64,000 nucleotides of DNA from an uncultured Muribaculaceae bacterium (GCA_910584055.1 CAJTZS010000017.1:17654-81653), one strand, 5' to 3'; positions 41,574 to 51,815 are shown, counted from the first letter of the stretch. Numbers and translations are program-made. Notes: generated from the letters alone by a model not told the origin.

Positions 41574-43949
41574 TTAGAATTTGAATGGTTCTGAGGATAC
41601 GTATACTTTTACATCCTTTATTGCGGCAGGGGCGTTGCTTTCCATGCGGGGAAGGTATTGAAGTGCCTTCAGTGTATGTTCGCGCCCAAGATCAATTACA
41701 ATGTAATGGGGGAAAGGTGTTCCCTTTTCTGTGCTCCAATATGTTGATTCCTGAAGGTCAAAGCTTTTGTCGGCTGACCTATTCACTCCTTTCACATCTT
41801 CACTGTCAGCATACATGACAACCCAGGGCTCGCGGGAAATGCGTTCGTCATTATCGTCCAATACATACATTTCCGCAATGGCTGCCCTGTCTTTACCGTC
41901 GTGTGCGTTATCGGCCTCTATGCAAAGGTATCTTCCGGAAACGGGGGCATCAAACTTGATTTCTTTCCATCCGTTTCCTGAGGGGAATGAGCTTGAAACA
42001 ACGGGCTTATGTCCCTTGAGGTCAAGTTCCTGCCCGGGTTCGCGATGAACGAGAGGTTTCTTTACCTGCAATTTGTCGAGTTCGGGAGTCTTTGAGCCAT
42101 AGCTTGTTGCTTCTTTGGGACCAACTATATCAAAGACAATTATTTCATTCTCACCCTTCTTGAGCCATACTCCGGGCACATAAAGAGTTTGTTGCGGACC
42201 GATTTCCCATATTCTTCCTATTCCTTTTCCATTCACATATACAAGTCCTTTTCCCCAATTTTCGAAGTTTAAGAATGTATCACCCGGCTTATCTACCTTA
42301 AATGTGCCCATGTAGGCACCCCGGGGAAGGCGACCGTCTTTGCTACGGGGGAGGTTCGCAACGGGAAGATATTTAAAGTTCTTATAAGTCTCATATTCAT
42401 CGTCGATATTATAAACCTTCCAGTTTTTTAGCTCGCATGTAAAAGGATAGCCTCCACGATCTTCAGTTACGGATACACTTTCCGTTATACCTTTAAAATC
42501 CTTTATGGCTCGTCCGAAATTGATTCGTCCCATGGCTTCCACAATAATATCCAGCCTTGCACCTTTTTGACAAGCGGGCAGAGACAATTGCTTCTCTCCA
42601 TTACGGCGATCGAGCTTGCCGATAAATTTACCGTCAACGAACACCTGGGCATAATCATGTGGATCCTTTACCGTCAATACTGCTCCATCCTTTAACTCCG
42701 GAAGGGTTGTCTGATACATGATTGTTCCAAATCCCTGGTCGTATTCCTCCATTGTGCGTATATCCCTATCGGTTTTGGGCTTAGGCAGGCGGGCAAAGAA
42801 AGGGGCGACTTTTGTCAGTTCAAAAGGTTTAACACTAATAGTTTTTATGGGTGCAGGCACCTGAGGCATTTTTCCCGGAGTATATTTTTTCATTGTTTCC
42901 CTCAGCTCCCAGTATTTAGGAGTCGGAGCACCCTGTTCGTTGATAGGGGCGTCGTAATCATATGATGTCACATCCGGTGCGTAACCCGGAGAGTTCGCAC
43001 CAGCCCAATGTCCCCAGTTTGTACCCCCGTGAGTCATATAGAGACTGAATGATATATTTTTTGACAACATTTCATCTATTCCCGCTATCATATCAGCAGC
43101 AGGACGCGTCTCATGATTCGCTCCCCATTTATCGAACCATCCGCTCCAGAATTCCGAACACATAAGCGGACTCTCGGGACGGACTTCCTTAAGTCTCCGG
43201 AACTGGTCATCGATATTGGCGCCAGTGCCGAAATTCATTGTCCAAATCAAGTCATCCAATCCATTTTTTTCAAAATTTGATGCCCAGTCACATTGGAAAA
43301 GAGTCACATCGTTTCCAAAATTCTTGCGCAGCATGTCCCTTATATTTGCTACATATGGCTTATCTTCCCCATACGAACCATATTCATTTTCAACCTGAAC
43401 CATTATTATCGGACCGCCGTTTGCAATTGTAAGGTCACTCACCTGATCGGCTACCGCTTTCTGGAACTTATCAACCCTTTCAAGGAAGTAAGGGTCGTTC
43501 TCACGCAGTCTGATATCTTTCTTTTTAAGAAGCCACCATGGCAGTCCTCCCATTTCCCACTCTGCACACACATATGGACCTGGACGCAGAATCACTTTCA
43601 TGTCATTTTTCTGACAGAGCTTTATAAATTCTCGGAGATCATTCTGACCAGTGAAATCAAACTTATCTTCTTGCGGTTCATGTGAATTCCAGAATGTATA
43701 GAGGCAGATTGTATTCATTCCCAACGCCTTACTCATTTTGATTCTGTGTTCCCAATACTCTTTGGGAATACGCGGATAGTGCAGTTCCGCCGCTTTAACA
43801 ACAAATGGCTTGCCATTCAAAAGGAATGTACCTTTCCCTGCCTCGAATTTGCCATGACTGACAGTCTTGTCTTTTACTTCTGAAGCGGGAAGTGTTACGG
43901 GCATCAAAAAAGATGCCGCAACCAGTGAATAAAGAAATATTTTTTTCAT
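41574..43949 (-). CDS. GH35 beta-galactosidase with C-terminal discoidin-like domain
   Basis: The 791-residue protein is counted from the ATG at 43949; an open TTG two codons upstream is less likely. After a signal peptide comes the GH35 barrel: FVVKAAELHYPRIPKEYW, LRPGPYVCAEWEMGGLPWWL, acid/base E189 in VQVENEYGSYG, and the nucleophile Glu in MCSEFWSGWFDKWG. Beta-sandwich domains follow, and a final F5/8 type C-like domain may bind glycan. It removes terminal beta-galactose from plant or host glycans. It is a single gene on this strand. Confidence 0.94.
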   Translation of the reverse strand: MKKIFLYSLVAASFLMPVTLPASEVKDKTVSHGKFEAGKGTFLLNGKPFVVKAAELHYPRIPKEYWEHRIKMSKALGMNTICLYTFWNSHEPQEDKFDFTGQNDLREFIKLCQKNDMKVILRPGPYVCAEWEMGGLPWWLLKKKDIRLRENDPYFLERVDKFQKAVADQVSDLTIANGGPIIMVQVENEYGSYGEDKPYVANIRDMLRKNFGNDVTLFQCDWASNFEKNGLDDLIWTMNFGTGANIDDQFRRLKEVRPESPLMCSEFWSGWFDKWGANHETRPAADMIAGIDEMLSKNISFSLYMTHGGTNWGHWAGANSPGYAPDVTSYDYDAPINEQGAPTPKYWELRETMKKYTPGKMPQVPAPIKTISVKPFELTKVAPFFARLPKPKTDRDIRTMEEYDQGFGTIMYQTTLPELKDGAVLTVKDPHDYAQVFVDGKFIGKLDRRNGEKQLSLPACQKGARLDIIVEAMGRINFGRAIKDFKGITESVSVTEDRGGYPFTCELKNWKVYNIDDEYETYKNFKYLPVANLPRSKDGRLPRGAYMGTFKVDKPGDTFLNFENWGKGLVYVNGKGIGRIWEIGPQQTLYVPGVWLKKGENEIIVFDIVGPKEATSYGSKTPELDKLQVKKPLVHREPGQELDLKGHKPVVSSSFPSGNGWKEIKFDAPVSGRYLCIEADNAHDGKDRAAIAEMYVLDDNDERISREPWVVMYADSEDVKGVNRSADKSFDLQESTYWSTEKGTPFPHYIVIDLGREHTLKALQYLPRMESNAPAAIKDVKVYVSSEPFKF

Positions 43950-44003
43950 GATCAATTAAAATAGTTCATATTTTCCGGACTGTTGGAGAGGGTGTTGCAT
44001 AAC

Positions 44004-44101
44004 TCTCAAATTGTAGGGATGCTCCCCGGAGCATCCAATTACGAATAACCGGTTATCTGATTTTTGGAGGATGCACCATGGTGCATCCCTACAATTTGAG
44101 A
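44004..44101. repeat. Nested palindromic element (REP/MITE-like)
   Basis: A perfect 19-bp outer inverted repeat (TCTCAAATTGTAGGGATGC at 44004-44022 with its complement at 44083-44101) encloses two further palindromes, GGATGCTCC/GGAGCATCC (44017-44036) and GGATGCACCATGGTGCATCC (44069-44088), and a central AACCGGTT. It would fold as a cloverleaf. It lies in the 356-bp space between the divergent GH35 and galM genes. Confidence 0.8.
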
Positions 44102-44219
44102 CGCGATTAATCGAATTCTACAATAGAATTATATTCAATATACAAAATTACAATCGATAGCTGAAAAGAAAAATATGTTTAATAACATATAAAAAAAAGC
44201 TATTATGTAAATAATAAGT

Positions 44220-44235
44220 GTTAATTTTACACCCA
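44220..44235 (+). promoter_or_regulatory. Candidate operator/promoter ahead of the arabinose operon
   Basis: GTGTTAATTTTACAC at about 44219-44233 is a partial palindrome with GTGT/ACAC ends, overlapping TAATTTTA, a near match to the -7 box. It is a possible site for the Nudix-type regulator encoded in the operon. Weak evidence. Confidence 0.3.
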
Positions 44236-44305
44236 TTAATTATGCAGCTTCTAAGAAGCAAATCTTAAGGTGAATAATTTTAAAGTTTTATTAAATATAT
44301 TTATC

Positions 44306-45466
44306 ATGAAACTCCTTGGTTATTCGGCATTTATCCTCACGTTGGCGGGTATTTGCTCTTGCGGCGCGGGGAAAGATGCACCTCAGCTGACTAAGTCGGG
44401 ACTTGATCCCAAAAATTTTGAATCTGTAGTTAATGGAGATTCAACTACACTTGTCACTCTTACGAATGCCTCCGGCATGGAAGTCTGTATCACTAATTAT
44501 GGCGGCCGCATTGTTTCAGTCATGGTTCCTGACAAGGATGGAAATTTTCAGGACGTGGTTTTAGGGTTCGACAGTATAGGTGCATATCTGCCGGATGCAA
44601 ATAAAACTGATTTCGGGGCAGCTATCGGACGTTATGCAAATCGTATAAACCAAGGGCGGTTCGTAATGGATGGTGACACTATCCAACTGCCACAGAACAA
44701 TTTCGGGCATTGTCTTCATGGCGGGACAGATATGGGCACCCTTGGTTGGCAATATAGGGTATACAAAGTGGAAAATGCAACTGATTCCACTCTGACTATA
44801 TCCATCGACTCACCGGACGGTGACAATAATTTCCCGGGGAATGTGAAAGCACAGGTTACCTATACGCTCCAAAATGACAATGCGCTGCGCATTGATTACA
44901 CTGCAACGACAGATAAACCGACCATCATAAATATGACAAACCACTCATATTTTAATCTTTCCGGAGATCCGGAGTTGAGTGTGGTAGACGAGATGGTCTG
45001 GATAAACGCTGCCAATTTCACACCTGTTGACAGCACATTCATGACCACAGGCGAGATAATACCGGTGAAAGACACCCCGATGGATTTTACCGAAGAGAAA
45101 CTCCTTGGAAAGGGTCTCGAGTCTGAGTATATCCAGATTAAATACGGCAATGGCATCGACCATAATTTTGTGCTTGATACTAAAGGAAGTCTTCAAGATT
45201 GCGCAGCAAGAGTTACAGACCCACGTTCCGGGATTATGCTTGAAGTGTTCACAAACGAACCGGGCATTCAATTCTACACAGGTAACTTCCTCGACGGAAC
45301 TGTAACCGGTAAAAAAGCAAAGGTTTACAATCAGCGACAAGGTCTTTGCCTTGAAACACAAAAATATCCCGACACGCCCAACAAACCCGCATGGCCGTCG
45401 GCGACATTGCGTCCCGGTGAAACGTACAACAGCACTTGCGTATACAAGTTTTCCACAAAAAAATAA
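44306..45466 (+). CDS. galM: Aldose 1-epimerase (mutarotase), lipoprotein form
   Basis: The 386-residue protein is counted from the ATG at 44306, which gives a lipoprotein signal (LAGICSCG); the frame is open to 44270 without a good start. Family motifs are GRYANRINQGRF, the His in NFGHCLHGG, NMTNHSYFNLSG and GNGIDHNFVLD. It interconverts sugar anomers; as the first gene of the arabinose operon it probably acts on L-arabinose in the periplasm. The symporter gene starts 36 bp downstream. Confidence 0.92.
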   Translation: MKLLGYSAFILTLAGICSCGAGKDAPQLTKSGLDPKNFESVVNGDSTTLVTLTNASGMEVCITNYGGRIVSVMVPDKDGNFQDVVLGFDSIGAYLPDANKTDFGAAIGRYANRINQGRFVMDGDTIQLPQNNFGHCLHGGTDMGTLGWQYRVYKVENATDSTLTISIDSPDGDNNFPGNVKAQVTYTLQNDNALRIDYTATTDKPTIINMTNHSYFNLSGDPELSVVDEMVWINAANFTPVDSTFMTTGEIIPVKDTPMDFTEEKLLGKGLESEYIQIKYGNGIDHNFVLDTKGSLQDCAARVTDPRSGIMLEVFTNEPGIQFYTGNFLDGTVTGKKAKVYNQRQGLCLETQKYPDTPNKPAWPSATLRPGETYNSTCVYKFSTKK

Positions 45467-45501
45467 TAACATCACTCTTTCACAGCTGATCAACTAACAT
45501 T

Positions 45502-47196
45502 ATGGCAATTTTAGACTGGGTTGTAATCGCCGCTTTTGCTTTAGCCCTTATAGGGATAATAGTATGGGTGATGCGCCAGAAACAGAATAACGCCGCTGAT
45601 TATTTTCTCGGCGGTAAAGATGCGACTTGGATAGCGATTGGTGCCTCCATTTTTGCATCGAACATTGGCTCTGAACATCTCATCGGCCTCGCCGGATCCG
45701 GAGCCTCTTCCGGAATGGCCATGGCCCACTGGGAGATTCAAGGGTGGATGATATTGATCTTAGGCTGGGTGTTCGTGCCTTTCTATTCACGTTCAATGGT
45801 GTATACCATGCCTGAGTTCCTCGAACGCAGGTTCAATCCCCAGTCCCGCACAATTCTCGCAACAATATCATTGATAAGTTACGTGCTAACAAAGGTTGCG
45901 GTAACAGTTTATGCAGGTGGTCTTGTATTTCAGCAGGTTTTCGGAATCGACAAGCTGTGGGGAATTGATTTCTTTTGGATAGCGGCAGTTGGATTGGTGC
46001 TTATTACTGCATTATATACAATTTTCGGCGGTATGAAATCCGTATTGTATACATCCGTGTTACAAACGCCTATATTACTCTTAGGATCTCTTATAATTTT
46101 GGTGCTCGGACTCAAAGAACTTGGCGGCTGGGACGAAATGATGCGGATTTGTTCATCTGTAAAAGTAAATGAATACGGCGACACAATGGTAAATCTGATC
46201 CGTGACAACAACGACGCTCAATATCCCTGGTTGGGAGCACTCATAGGATCCGCTGTAATCGGTTTCTGGTATTGGTGTACCGACCAGTTCATTGTGCAGC
46301 GCGTACTGTCCGGTAAAAATGAAAAAGAGGCCAGACGGGGCACAATTTTCGGTGCATACCTGAAACTTTTGCCGGTATTCCTTTTCCTTATCCCCGGCAT
46401 GATTGCCTTTGCACTCCATCAGAAACTCGGTTCTTTCCTCCCGATGCTCCCGAATGGGCTTCCTAATTCAGATGCCGCTTTCCCGACTCTGGTAGCAAAA
46501 CTTCTTCCTGCCGGAATCAAAGGACTTATCGTCTGCGGAATACTCGCGGCTTTAATGAGTTCGCTTGCATCATTGTTCAATTCATCATCTGCTTTGTTTA
46601 CAATAGATTTCTACCAACGCCTTAAACCCAAGACCGATCCTAAGAAACTTGTGAAGATCGGACAGGCGGCTACGGTGGTAATTGTAATCCTCGGTATACT
46701 TTGGATTCCGGTAATGCGCTCTATCGGAGATGTGCTATACCTCTATCTACAGGATGTTCAATCAGTGCTTGCCCCCGGAATCGCCGCTGCGTTCCTTATT
46801 GGCATCGTATGGAAAAGGGCATCCGCACAAGGAGGCATGTGGGCATTGCTTACAGGGCTAATTGTAGGTTTGACGCGCCTTGGCGCAAAGATTTATTATT
46901 CAAATCTTGGTGTAGAGGCCGGGGCATCGGAGAATCCAAGTTTGTTCCAGCAGATTTTCTATGATGAAAACTGGCTTTTCTTCTGTGGATGGATGCTGCT
47001 GCTTTGTCTTGCAGTCGGTTTTATCGTTTCATTGTGTACAAAAGCTCCGGATGCTTCGAAAATTCAAGGTCTGGTCTTCGGTACGTCAACGCCTGAACAG
47101 AGACTCGCCACACGTCAGAGCTGGAATGCATGGGACATTGTAAACACCATTATAATCCTTGGCATTACAGTTGCCTTCTATATCTACTTCTGGTGA
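45502..47196 (+). CDS. Sodium/sugar symporter (SSS family, SGLT-like)
   Basis: The 564-residue protein has about 14 membrane segments, beginning DWVVIAAFALALIGIIVWVM. Typical SSS features are DYFLGGKDATWIAIGASIFASNIGSEHLIGLAG, and GFWYWCTDQFIVQRVLSGK. It imports a sugar with sodium. Its position between galM and the arabinose genes points to L-arabinose as substrate, which is inference from the operon. Confidence 0.92.
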   Translation: MAILDWVVIAAFALALIGIIVWVMRQKQNNAADYFLGGKDATWIAIGASIFASNIGSEHLIGLAGSGASSGMAMAHWEIQGWMILILGWVFVPFYSRSMVYTMPEFLERRFNPQSRTILATISLISYVLTKVAVTVYAGGLVFQQVFGIDKLWGIDFFWIAAVGLVLITALYTIFGGMKSVLYTSVLQTPILLLGSLIILVLGLKELGGWDEMMRICSSVKVNEYGDTMVNLIRDNNDAQYPWLGALIGSAVIGFWYWCTDQFIVQRVLSGKNEKEARRGTIFGAYLKLLPVFLFLIPGMIAFALHQKLGSFLPMLPNGLPNSDAAFPTLVAKLLPAGIKGLIVCGILAALMSSLASLFNSSSALFTIDFYQRLKPKTDPKKLVKIGQAATVVIVILGILWIPVMRSIGDVLYLYLQDVQSVLAPGIAAAFLIGIVWKRASAQGGMWALLTGLIVGLTRLGAKIYYSNLGVEAGASENPSLFQQIFYDENWLFFCGWMLLLCLAVGFIVSLCTKAPDASKIQGLVFGTSTPEQRLATRQSWNAWDIVNTIIILGITVAFYIYFW

Positions 47197-47224
47197 TGTA
47201 AATCATTAGGATAATAATCTAATA

Positions 47225-47911
47225 ATGGCACATACAGATAAAGACTATTATAAACAACATGACCGTTTATATTTAAGCGTGGACTGCATAATATTCGGCT
47301 TGAATGAGGGGAGCTTGAAGCTCCTTCTCATCAAGCGCGATTTTGAGCCCCATAAAGGTGAATGGTCACTAATGGGTGGTTTTGTCAATTATGATGAAAG
47401 CGTGGACAACGCTGCCAGAAGAGTGTTAAAAGAGTTGACTGGTCTTGACGGTGTCTATATGCATCAGATCGGAACGTTCGGTGAGGTTGGTCGCGATCCT
47501 GGTGAACGGGTAGTATCGGTGGCATATTCGGCACTTCTGAATTTACCGGATGTAGATAATGACACACTTAAATCCCATAATGCATACTGGGTTGACTTCA
47601 ATAATATTCCGCATCTGTGTTTTGACCACGATTCAATGATTAGGAAGGCAATTCGCAAAATTCAGAATAAATTCAGAACCGAGCCTATTGCCTTTGAACT
47701 TTTACCGCATCATTTCACACTCACACAGCTCCAGCAGCTATATGAGACCTTACTTGGAATCAAGATTGACAAGCGTAATTTCCGACGACGAGCTCTTGAA
47801 AACAGTTGCATAGTACAGACTGATATGGTAGATAAAGAGAATTCGCGTCGTGGTGCGCGTCTGTATGAATACCAAAATAATGAAGCAGATGCGGTTAATT
47901 TTAAAATATAA
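47225..47911 (+). CDS. Nudix-type transcriptional regulator (NrtR/AraR family)
   Basis: The 228-residue protein has an N-terminal Nudix-like domain (LYLSVDCIIFGL, LLIKRDFEPHKGEWSLMGGFVN) whose Nudix box lacks the full catalytic glutamates (SVDNAARRVLKELTGLDGVY), and a C-terminal winged helix (HFTLTQLQQLYETLLGIKIDKRNFRRR). This layout is the NrtR-related family in which the Bacteroides arabinose regulator AraR belongs. It is placed inside the arabinose operon and probably controls it in response to a pathway sugar. Confidence 0.87.
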   Translation: MAHTDKDYYKQHDRLYLSVDCIIFGLNEGSLKLLLIKRDFEPHKGEWSLMGGFVNYDESVDNAARRVLKELTGLDGVYMHQIGTFGEVGRDPGERVVSVAYSALLNLPDVDNDTLKSHNAYWVDFNNIPHLCFDHDSMIRKAIRKIQNKFRTEPIAFELLPHHFTLTQLQQLYETLLGIKIDKRNFRRRALENSCIVQTDMVDKENSRRGARLYEYQNNEADAVNFKI

Positions 47912-47926
47912 TTTATCATCCTCCTT

Positions 47927-48622
47927 ATGCTCGAAGAATTAAAAGAAAAAGTATTCAAGGCAAATCTTGACCTGGTGAAACATGGTCTCGTGATTTTCAC
48001 ATGGGGAAATGTCTCCGGAATAGATCGTGAAAGCGGTCTTGTGGTTATCAAACCGAGCGGTGTCAATTATGATGATATGAAAGCCGAAGACATGGTGATA
48101 GTGGACATCAACACCGGAAATGTTGTGGAAGGTGCGCTGCGTCCATCGTCCGACACTCCCACCCACCTTGCCCTCTACCGGGCTTTCCCGGAAATCGGGG
48201 GAGTTGTCCATACTCATTCAACATATGCTACGGCATGGGCACAAGCTGGCGTTGACATTCCCAACATTGGGACGACGCATGCGGATTATTTTCACGATGC
48301 GGTGCCTTGCACACGTGATATGACAGAAGCCGAGGTAAAGGGAGATTATGAACTTGAGACGGGTAATGTGATTGTAGAAACGTTCAATGGCATTAATCCT
48401 GTTCATACGCCGGGCGTTCTTGTAAAAAACCATGGACCGTTCGCCTGGGGCACATCTCCTGCGGATGCCGTGCACAATGCAGTCGTTTTGGAACAGGTTG
48501 CTAAAATGGCAAGCATTGCATACACAATAAATCCATCGTTAACCATGAACCCTCTTCTGATTGAAAAGCATTTCTCCCGTAAACATGGACCGAATGCTTA
48601 TTATGGACAAACGAAGAAATAA
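47927..48622 (+). CDS. araD: L-ribulose-5-phosphate 4-epimerase
   Basis: The 231-residue protein is a class II aldolase-fold enzyme. It has the substrate/zinc motifs HGLVIFTWGNVSGID, VIKPSGVNYDDM, SSDTPTHLALYRAFPEIGGVVHTHS (metal histidines) and HGPFAWG. It turns L-ribulose-5-phosphate into D-xylulose-5-phosphate, the last step of arabinose use. It starts 15 bp after the regulator gene. Confidence 0.95.
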   Translation: MLEELKEKVFKANLDLVKHGLVIFTWGNVSGIDRESGLVVIKPSGVNYDDMKAEDMVIVDINTGNVVEGALRPSSDTPTHLALYRAFPEIGGVVHTHSTYATAWAQAGVDIPNIGTTHADYFHDAVPCTRDMTEAEVKGDYELETGNVIVETFNGINPVHTPGVLVKNHGPFAWGTSPADAVHNAVVLEQVAKMASIAYTINPSLTMNPLLIEKHFSRKHGPNAYYGQTKK

Positions 48623-48658
48623 ACATATTATAATTACAACAACATAAACATTAATATC

Positions 48659-50194
48659 ATGGATATTTTTGATCAATACGAAATATGGTGGGTAACAGGT
48701 GCTCAGCTTCTATATGGAGGTGATGCAGTGGTAAAAGTAGATTCACACTCCAAGGAGATGGTGGATGGCCTCAATAAATCGGGAGTTCTACCTGTTAAAG
48801 TTGTATACAAAGGCACAGCCAATTCTTCGCGTGAAGTCAGCGAAATTATGAAGGCAGCCAACAACGACCCGAAATGCGCAGGTGTCATCACATGGATGCA
48901 TACCTTCTCACCGGCAAAAATGTGGATTCATGGATTGCAGCAGCTTAAAAAACCGCTTCTCCATTTCCATACCCAATACAATGCCGAGATTCCATGGAAT
49001 GATATTGACATGGATTTCATGAACCTGAATCAGAGTGCTCATGGCGACCGTGAATTCGGTCACATATGCACGCGTATGCGCATCCGTCGCAAAGTGGTTG
49101 TAGGACACTGGACAGACACTGAAGTGCTTAAGAAAATAGCGGTATGGGAGCGTGTAGCTGTTGCATGGGCGGATGCACAGGATATGCTCATAATACGGTT
49201 CGGAGATCAGATGAACAATGTTGCCGTTACGGATGGAGACAAGGTTGAGGCGGAGCAGCGTCTGGGATATCACGTGGATTATTGTCCGGTAAGTGAACTC
49301 ATGGAGTATCACAAAAAAGTGAAGGACGATGAGATTCTCCGTCTTGTCAATGAGTATTTCAAGCTTTACGAGCATAAGCACGAGATGGAGATTCCAGCAT
49401 CTGTTGAATATAAATCCGTTTGGAATGCCGCCCATGCCGAACTTACGCTTAGAGCTATCCTCAAAGCTAAAGGAGCAAAAGGATTTACGACAAACTTCGA
49501 TGACCTTGGCACTGACGACATCAACGACCCCAAATTCGTAGGATTTGACCAAATTCCGGGTCTCGCATCCCAGCGTCTCATGGCGGAGGGTTATGGTTTC
49601 GGTGCAGAGGGAGACTGGAAATCGGCAGCCCTTTATCGTTCGGTATGGGTTATGTCAGAGGGGAAGGCCTGTTCATTCCTGGAGGATTACACGCTCAATT
49701 TCGATGGCAAGGACAGCACAATCCTGCAAGCTCACATGCTTGAGGTATGTCCGCTCATAGCAGAAGAAAAGCCTCGTCTGGAGGTTCATTTCTTAGGTAT
49801 CGGCATACGTAAGGCTCAGACTGCGCGTCTTGTGTTCACCTCTCGTCCCGGAGAAGGCTGCACGGCAACTATTGTAGACCTCGGCAACCGTTTCCGCCTT
49901 ATTGTGAATGATGTTGAGTGTGTGAAGTCAAAACCGATGCCCAATCTTCCGGTAGCGTCAGCACTATGGAAACCGATGCCTGATTTTGAGACAGGGGCAG
50001 GCGCCTGGATTCTCGCAGGCGGCACTCACCATTCCTGTTTCTCATATAATCTTTCACAGGAATATTGGGAGGATTATGCAGAAATTGCAGGAATTGAAAT
50101 GGCAGTGATCGACAAGGACACTACCATCACCGAATTCAAGAACACACTTCGCTGGAATGAAGTGTATTATATGCTGAACAAGTCTCTTTGCTGA
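48659..50194 (+). CDS. araA: L-arabinose isomerase
   Basis: The 511-residue protein carries the AraA features EIWWVTGAQLLYGGDAV near the N-terminus, CAGVITWMHTFSPAKMWI, LLHFHTQYNAEIPW, and the manganese/active-site part with EDYTLNFDG and AHMLEVCP. It converts L-arabinose to L-ribulose. The length is normal. The next gene starts five bases after its stop. Confidence 0.96.
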   Translation: MDIFDQYEIWWVTGAQLLYGGDAVVKVDSHSKEMVDGLNKSGVLPVKVVYKGTANSSREVSEIMKAANNDPKCAGVITWMHTFSPAKMWIHGLQQLKKPLLHFHTQYNAEIPWNDIDMDFMNLNQSAHGDREFGHICTRMRIRRKVVVGHWTDTEVLKKIAVWERVAVAWADAQDMLIIRFGDQMNNVAVTDGDKVEAEQRLGYHVDYCPVSELMEYHKKVKDDEILRLVNEYFKLYEHKHEMEIPASVEYKSVWNAAHAELTLRAILKAKGAKGFTTNFDDLGTDDINDPKFVGFDQIPGLASQRLMAEGYGFGAEGDWKSAALYRSVWVMSEGKACSFLEDYTLNFDGKDSTILQAHMLEVCPLIAEEKPRLEVHFLGIGIRKAQTARLVFTSRPGEGCTATIVDLGNRFRLIVNDVECVKSKPMPNLPVASALWKPMPDFETGAGAWILAGGTHHSCFSYNLSQEYWEDYAEIAGIEMAVIDKDTTITEFKNTLRWNEVYYMLNKSLC

Positions 50195-50199
50195 TCATT

Positions 50200-51792
50200 A
50201 TGGAAGCAAACGAAACTATCCGTATGGGTAAAGCCGTGCTTGGGATTGAGCTCGGCTCTACCCGTATTAAAGCAGTCCTTATTGATGAGGACAACCGTCC
50301 CATTGCGCAAGGCTCTCATGAATGGGAAAACCAGCTTGTTGACAATCTATGGACATACAGTATAGATGCAATCTGGTTCGGAGTACAGGATTGTTACCGG
50401 GACCTTCGTGCGAATGTGCTTGAAAAATACGATGTGGAGATTGAAAAACTCGCCGCAATCGGGGTCAGCGCCATGATGCATGGATATATGCCGTTTGACA
50501 AGAATGGCAAAATACTTGTGCCTTTCCGGACATGGAGAAACACGAATACCGGAGAGGCGGCAGCAAAGCTGTCGAAGCTGTTCAATTACAATATCCCTTT
50601 ACGATGGAGTATTTCACATCTTTATCAGGCGATTCTTAACGGAGAAGAACATGTCGCCGACATTGACTTCCTCACTACGCTCGCCGGGTATATTCATTGG
50701 CAATTGACCGGCGAGAAGGTGCTCGGTATCGGTGACGCTTCCGGCATGCTACCTGTTGATCCGGAAACAAAGGACTATTCTGCAAGGATGATCCGTCAGT
50801 TCGATGATCTTACTGCCTCATATTCTTTCCCCTGGAAACTTGAAGACATTCTGCCTAAATGTTTGCTTGCAGGGGAAGAAGCCGGCAGACTCACAGAGGG
50901 TGGAGCACAGCGCCTTGACATATCCGGGAATCTAAAACCGGGAGTGCCGGTTTGTCCACCGGAAGGAGATGCAGGCACGGGAATGGTTGCTACAAATGCC
51001 GTTAAGCAACGCACCGGCAACGTGTCGGCAGGGACATCATCATTCTCCATGATAGTTGTGGAAAAAGAACTTTCCAAACCATATGAGATGATAGACATGG
51101 TAACCACCCCTGACGGATCACTTGTGGCTATGGTGCATTGCAATAATTGCACATCCGACCTTAACGCGTGGGTTGGAATATTCCGCGAGTTTCAGGAACT
51201 AATGGGCATATCTGTTGATATAAATGAGTTGTATGGCAAACTATATAACCATGCCCTGACCGGAGATGCGGATTGCGGAGGACTAATATCTTATAATTAT
51301 TTCTCAGGAGAACCGGTAACGGGTCTCGAGGAGGGAAGGCCGCTTTTCGTTCGTTCGGTAACAGACAGGTTCAGTCTTGCCAACTTTGTAAGGTCACATC
51401 TTTTCGGAGCTGTTAGTGTTTTGAAGATCGGTAACGACATCCTTTTCAACGAAGAGAAGATAAAGGTTGACAGGATAACCGGACATGGTGGGTTGTTTAA
51501 GACGAAAGGTGTTGGACAAAGAATACTTGCGGCGGCTCTTAATTCTCCAATTTCTGTAATGGAAACAGCCGGGGAAGGGGGAGCGTGGGGAATGGCTCTT
51601 CTTGCGGGATATCTTGTCAACAATCTGGATGAACGCTCGCTGCCCGACTATCTTGACACGGTTGTGTTCGGAGGGAACATAGGAAATAGCATTTCTCCAA
51701 CAGCTGAAGAAGTTGAGGGCTTTAACCGCTATATCAAAACTTACATCGATTGTTTGCCAATAGAAAAATTGGCAGTGGAATGTAAAAAATAA
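50200..51792 (+). CDS. FGGY-family carbohydrate kinase, probably the ribulokinase of the arabinose pathway
   Basis: The 530-residue protein is counted from the ATG at 50200, which follows the araA stop. It has the FGGY N-terminal phosphate motif LGIELGSTRIKAVLID, the VSAGTSSFSMIVVEK region, and a C-terminal ITGHGGLFKTKGVGQRILAAAL with GEGGAWGMALLA. Such proteins are often labelled xylulokinase, but there is no other kinase in this operon and the pathway needs L-ribulose phosphorylation, so ribulokinase is the likely role. A terminator follows. Confidence 0.88.
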   Translation: MEANETIRMGKAVLGIELGSTRIKAVLIDEDNRPIAQGSHEWENQLVDNLWTYSIDAIWFGVQDCYRDLRANVLEKYDVEIEKLAAIGVSAMMHGYMPFDKNGKILVPFRTWRNTNTGEAAAKLSKLFNYNIPLRWSISHLYQAILNGEEHVADIDFLTTLAGYIHWQLTGEKVLGIGDASGMLPVDPETKDYSARMIRQFDDLTASYSFPWKLEDILPKCLLAGEEAGRLTEGGAQRLDISGNLKPGVPVCPPEGDAGTGMVATNAVKQRTGNVSAGTSSFSMIVVEKELSKPYEMIDMVTTPDGSLVAMVHCNNCTSDLNAWVGIFREFQELMGISVDINELYGKLYNHALTGDADCGGLISYNYFSGEPVTGLEEGRPLFVRSVTDRFSLANFVRSHLFGAVSVLKIGNDILFNEEKIKVDRITGHGGLFKTKGVGQRILAAALNSPISVMETAGEGGAWGMALLAGYLVNNLDERSLPDYLDTVVFGGNIGNSISPTAEEVEGFNRYIKTYIDCLPIEKLAVECKK

Positions 51793-51815
51793 ACTAAAAA
51801 ACTATACTACATAAA

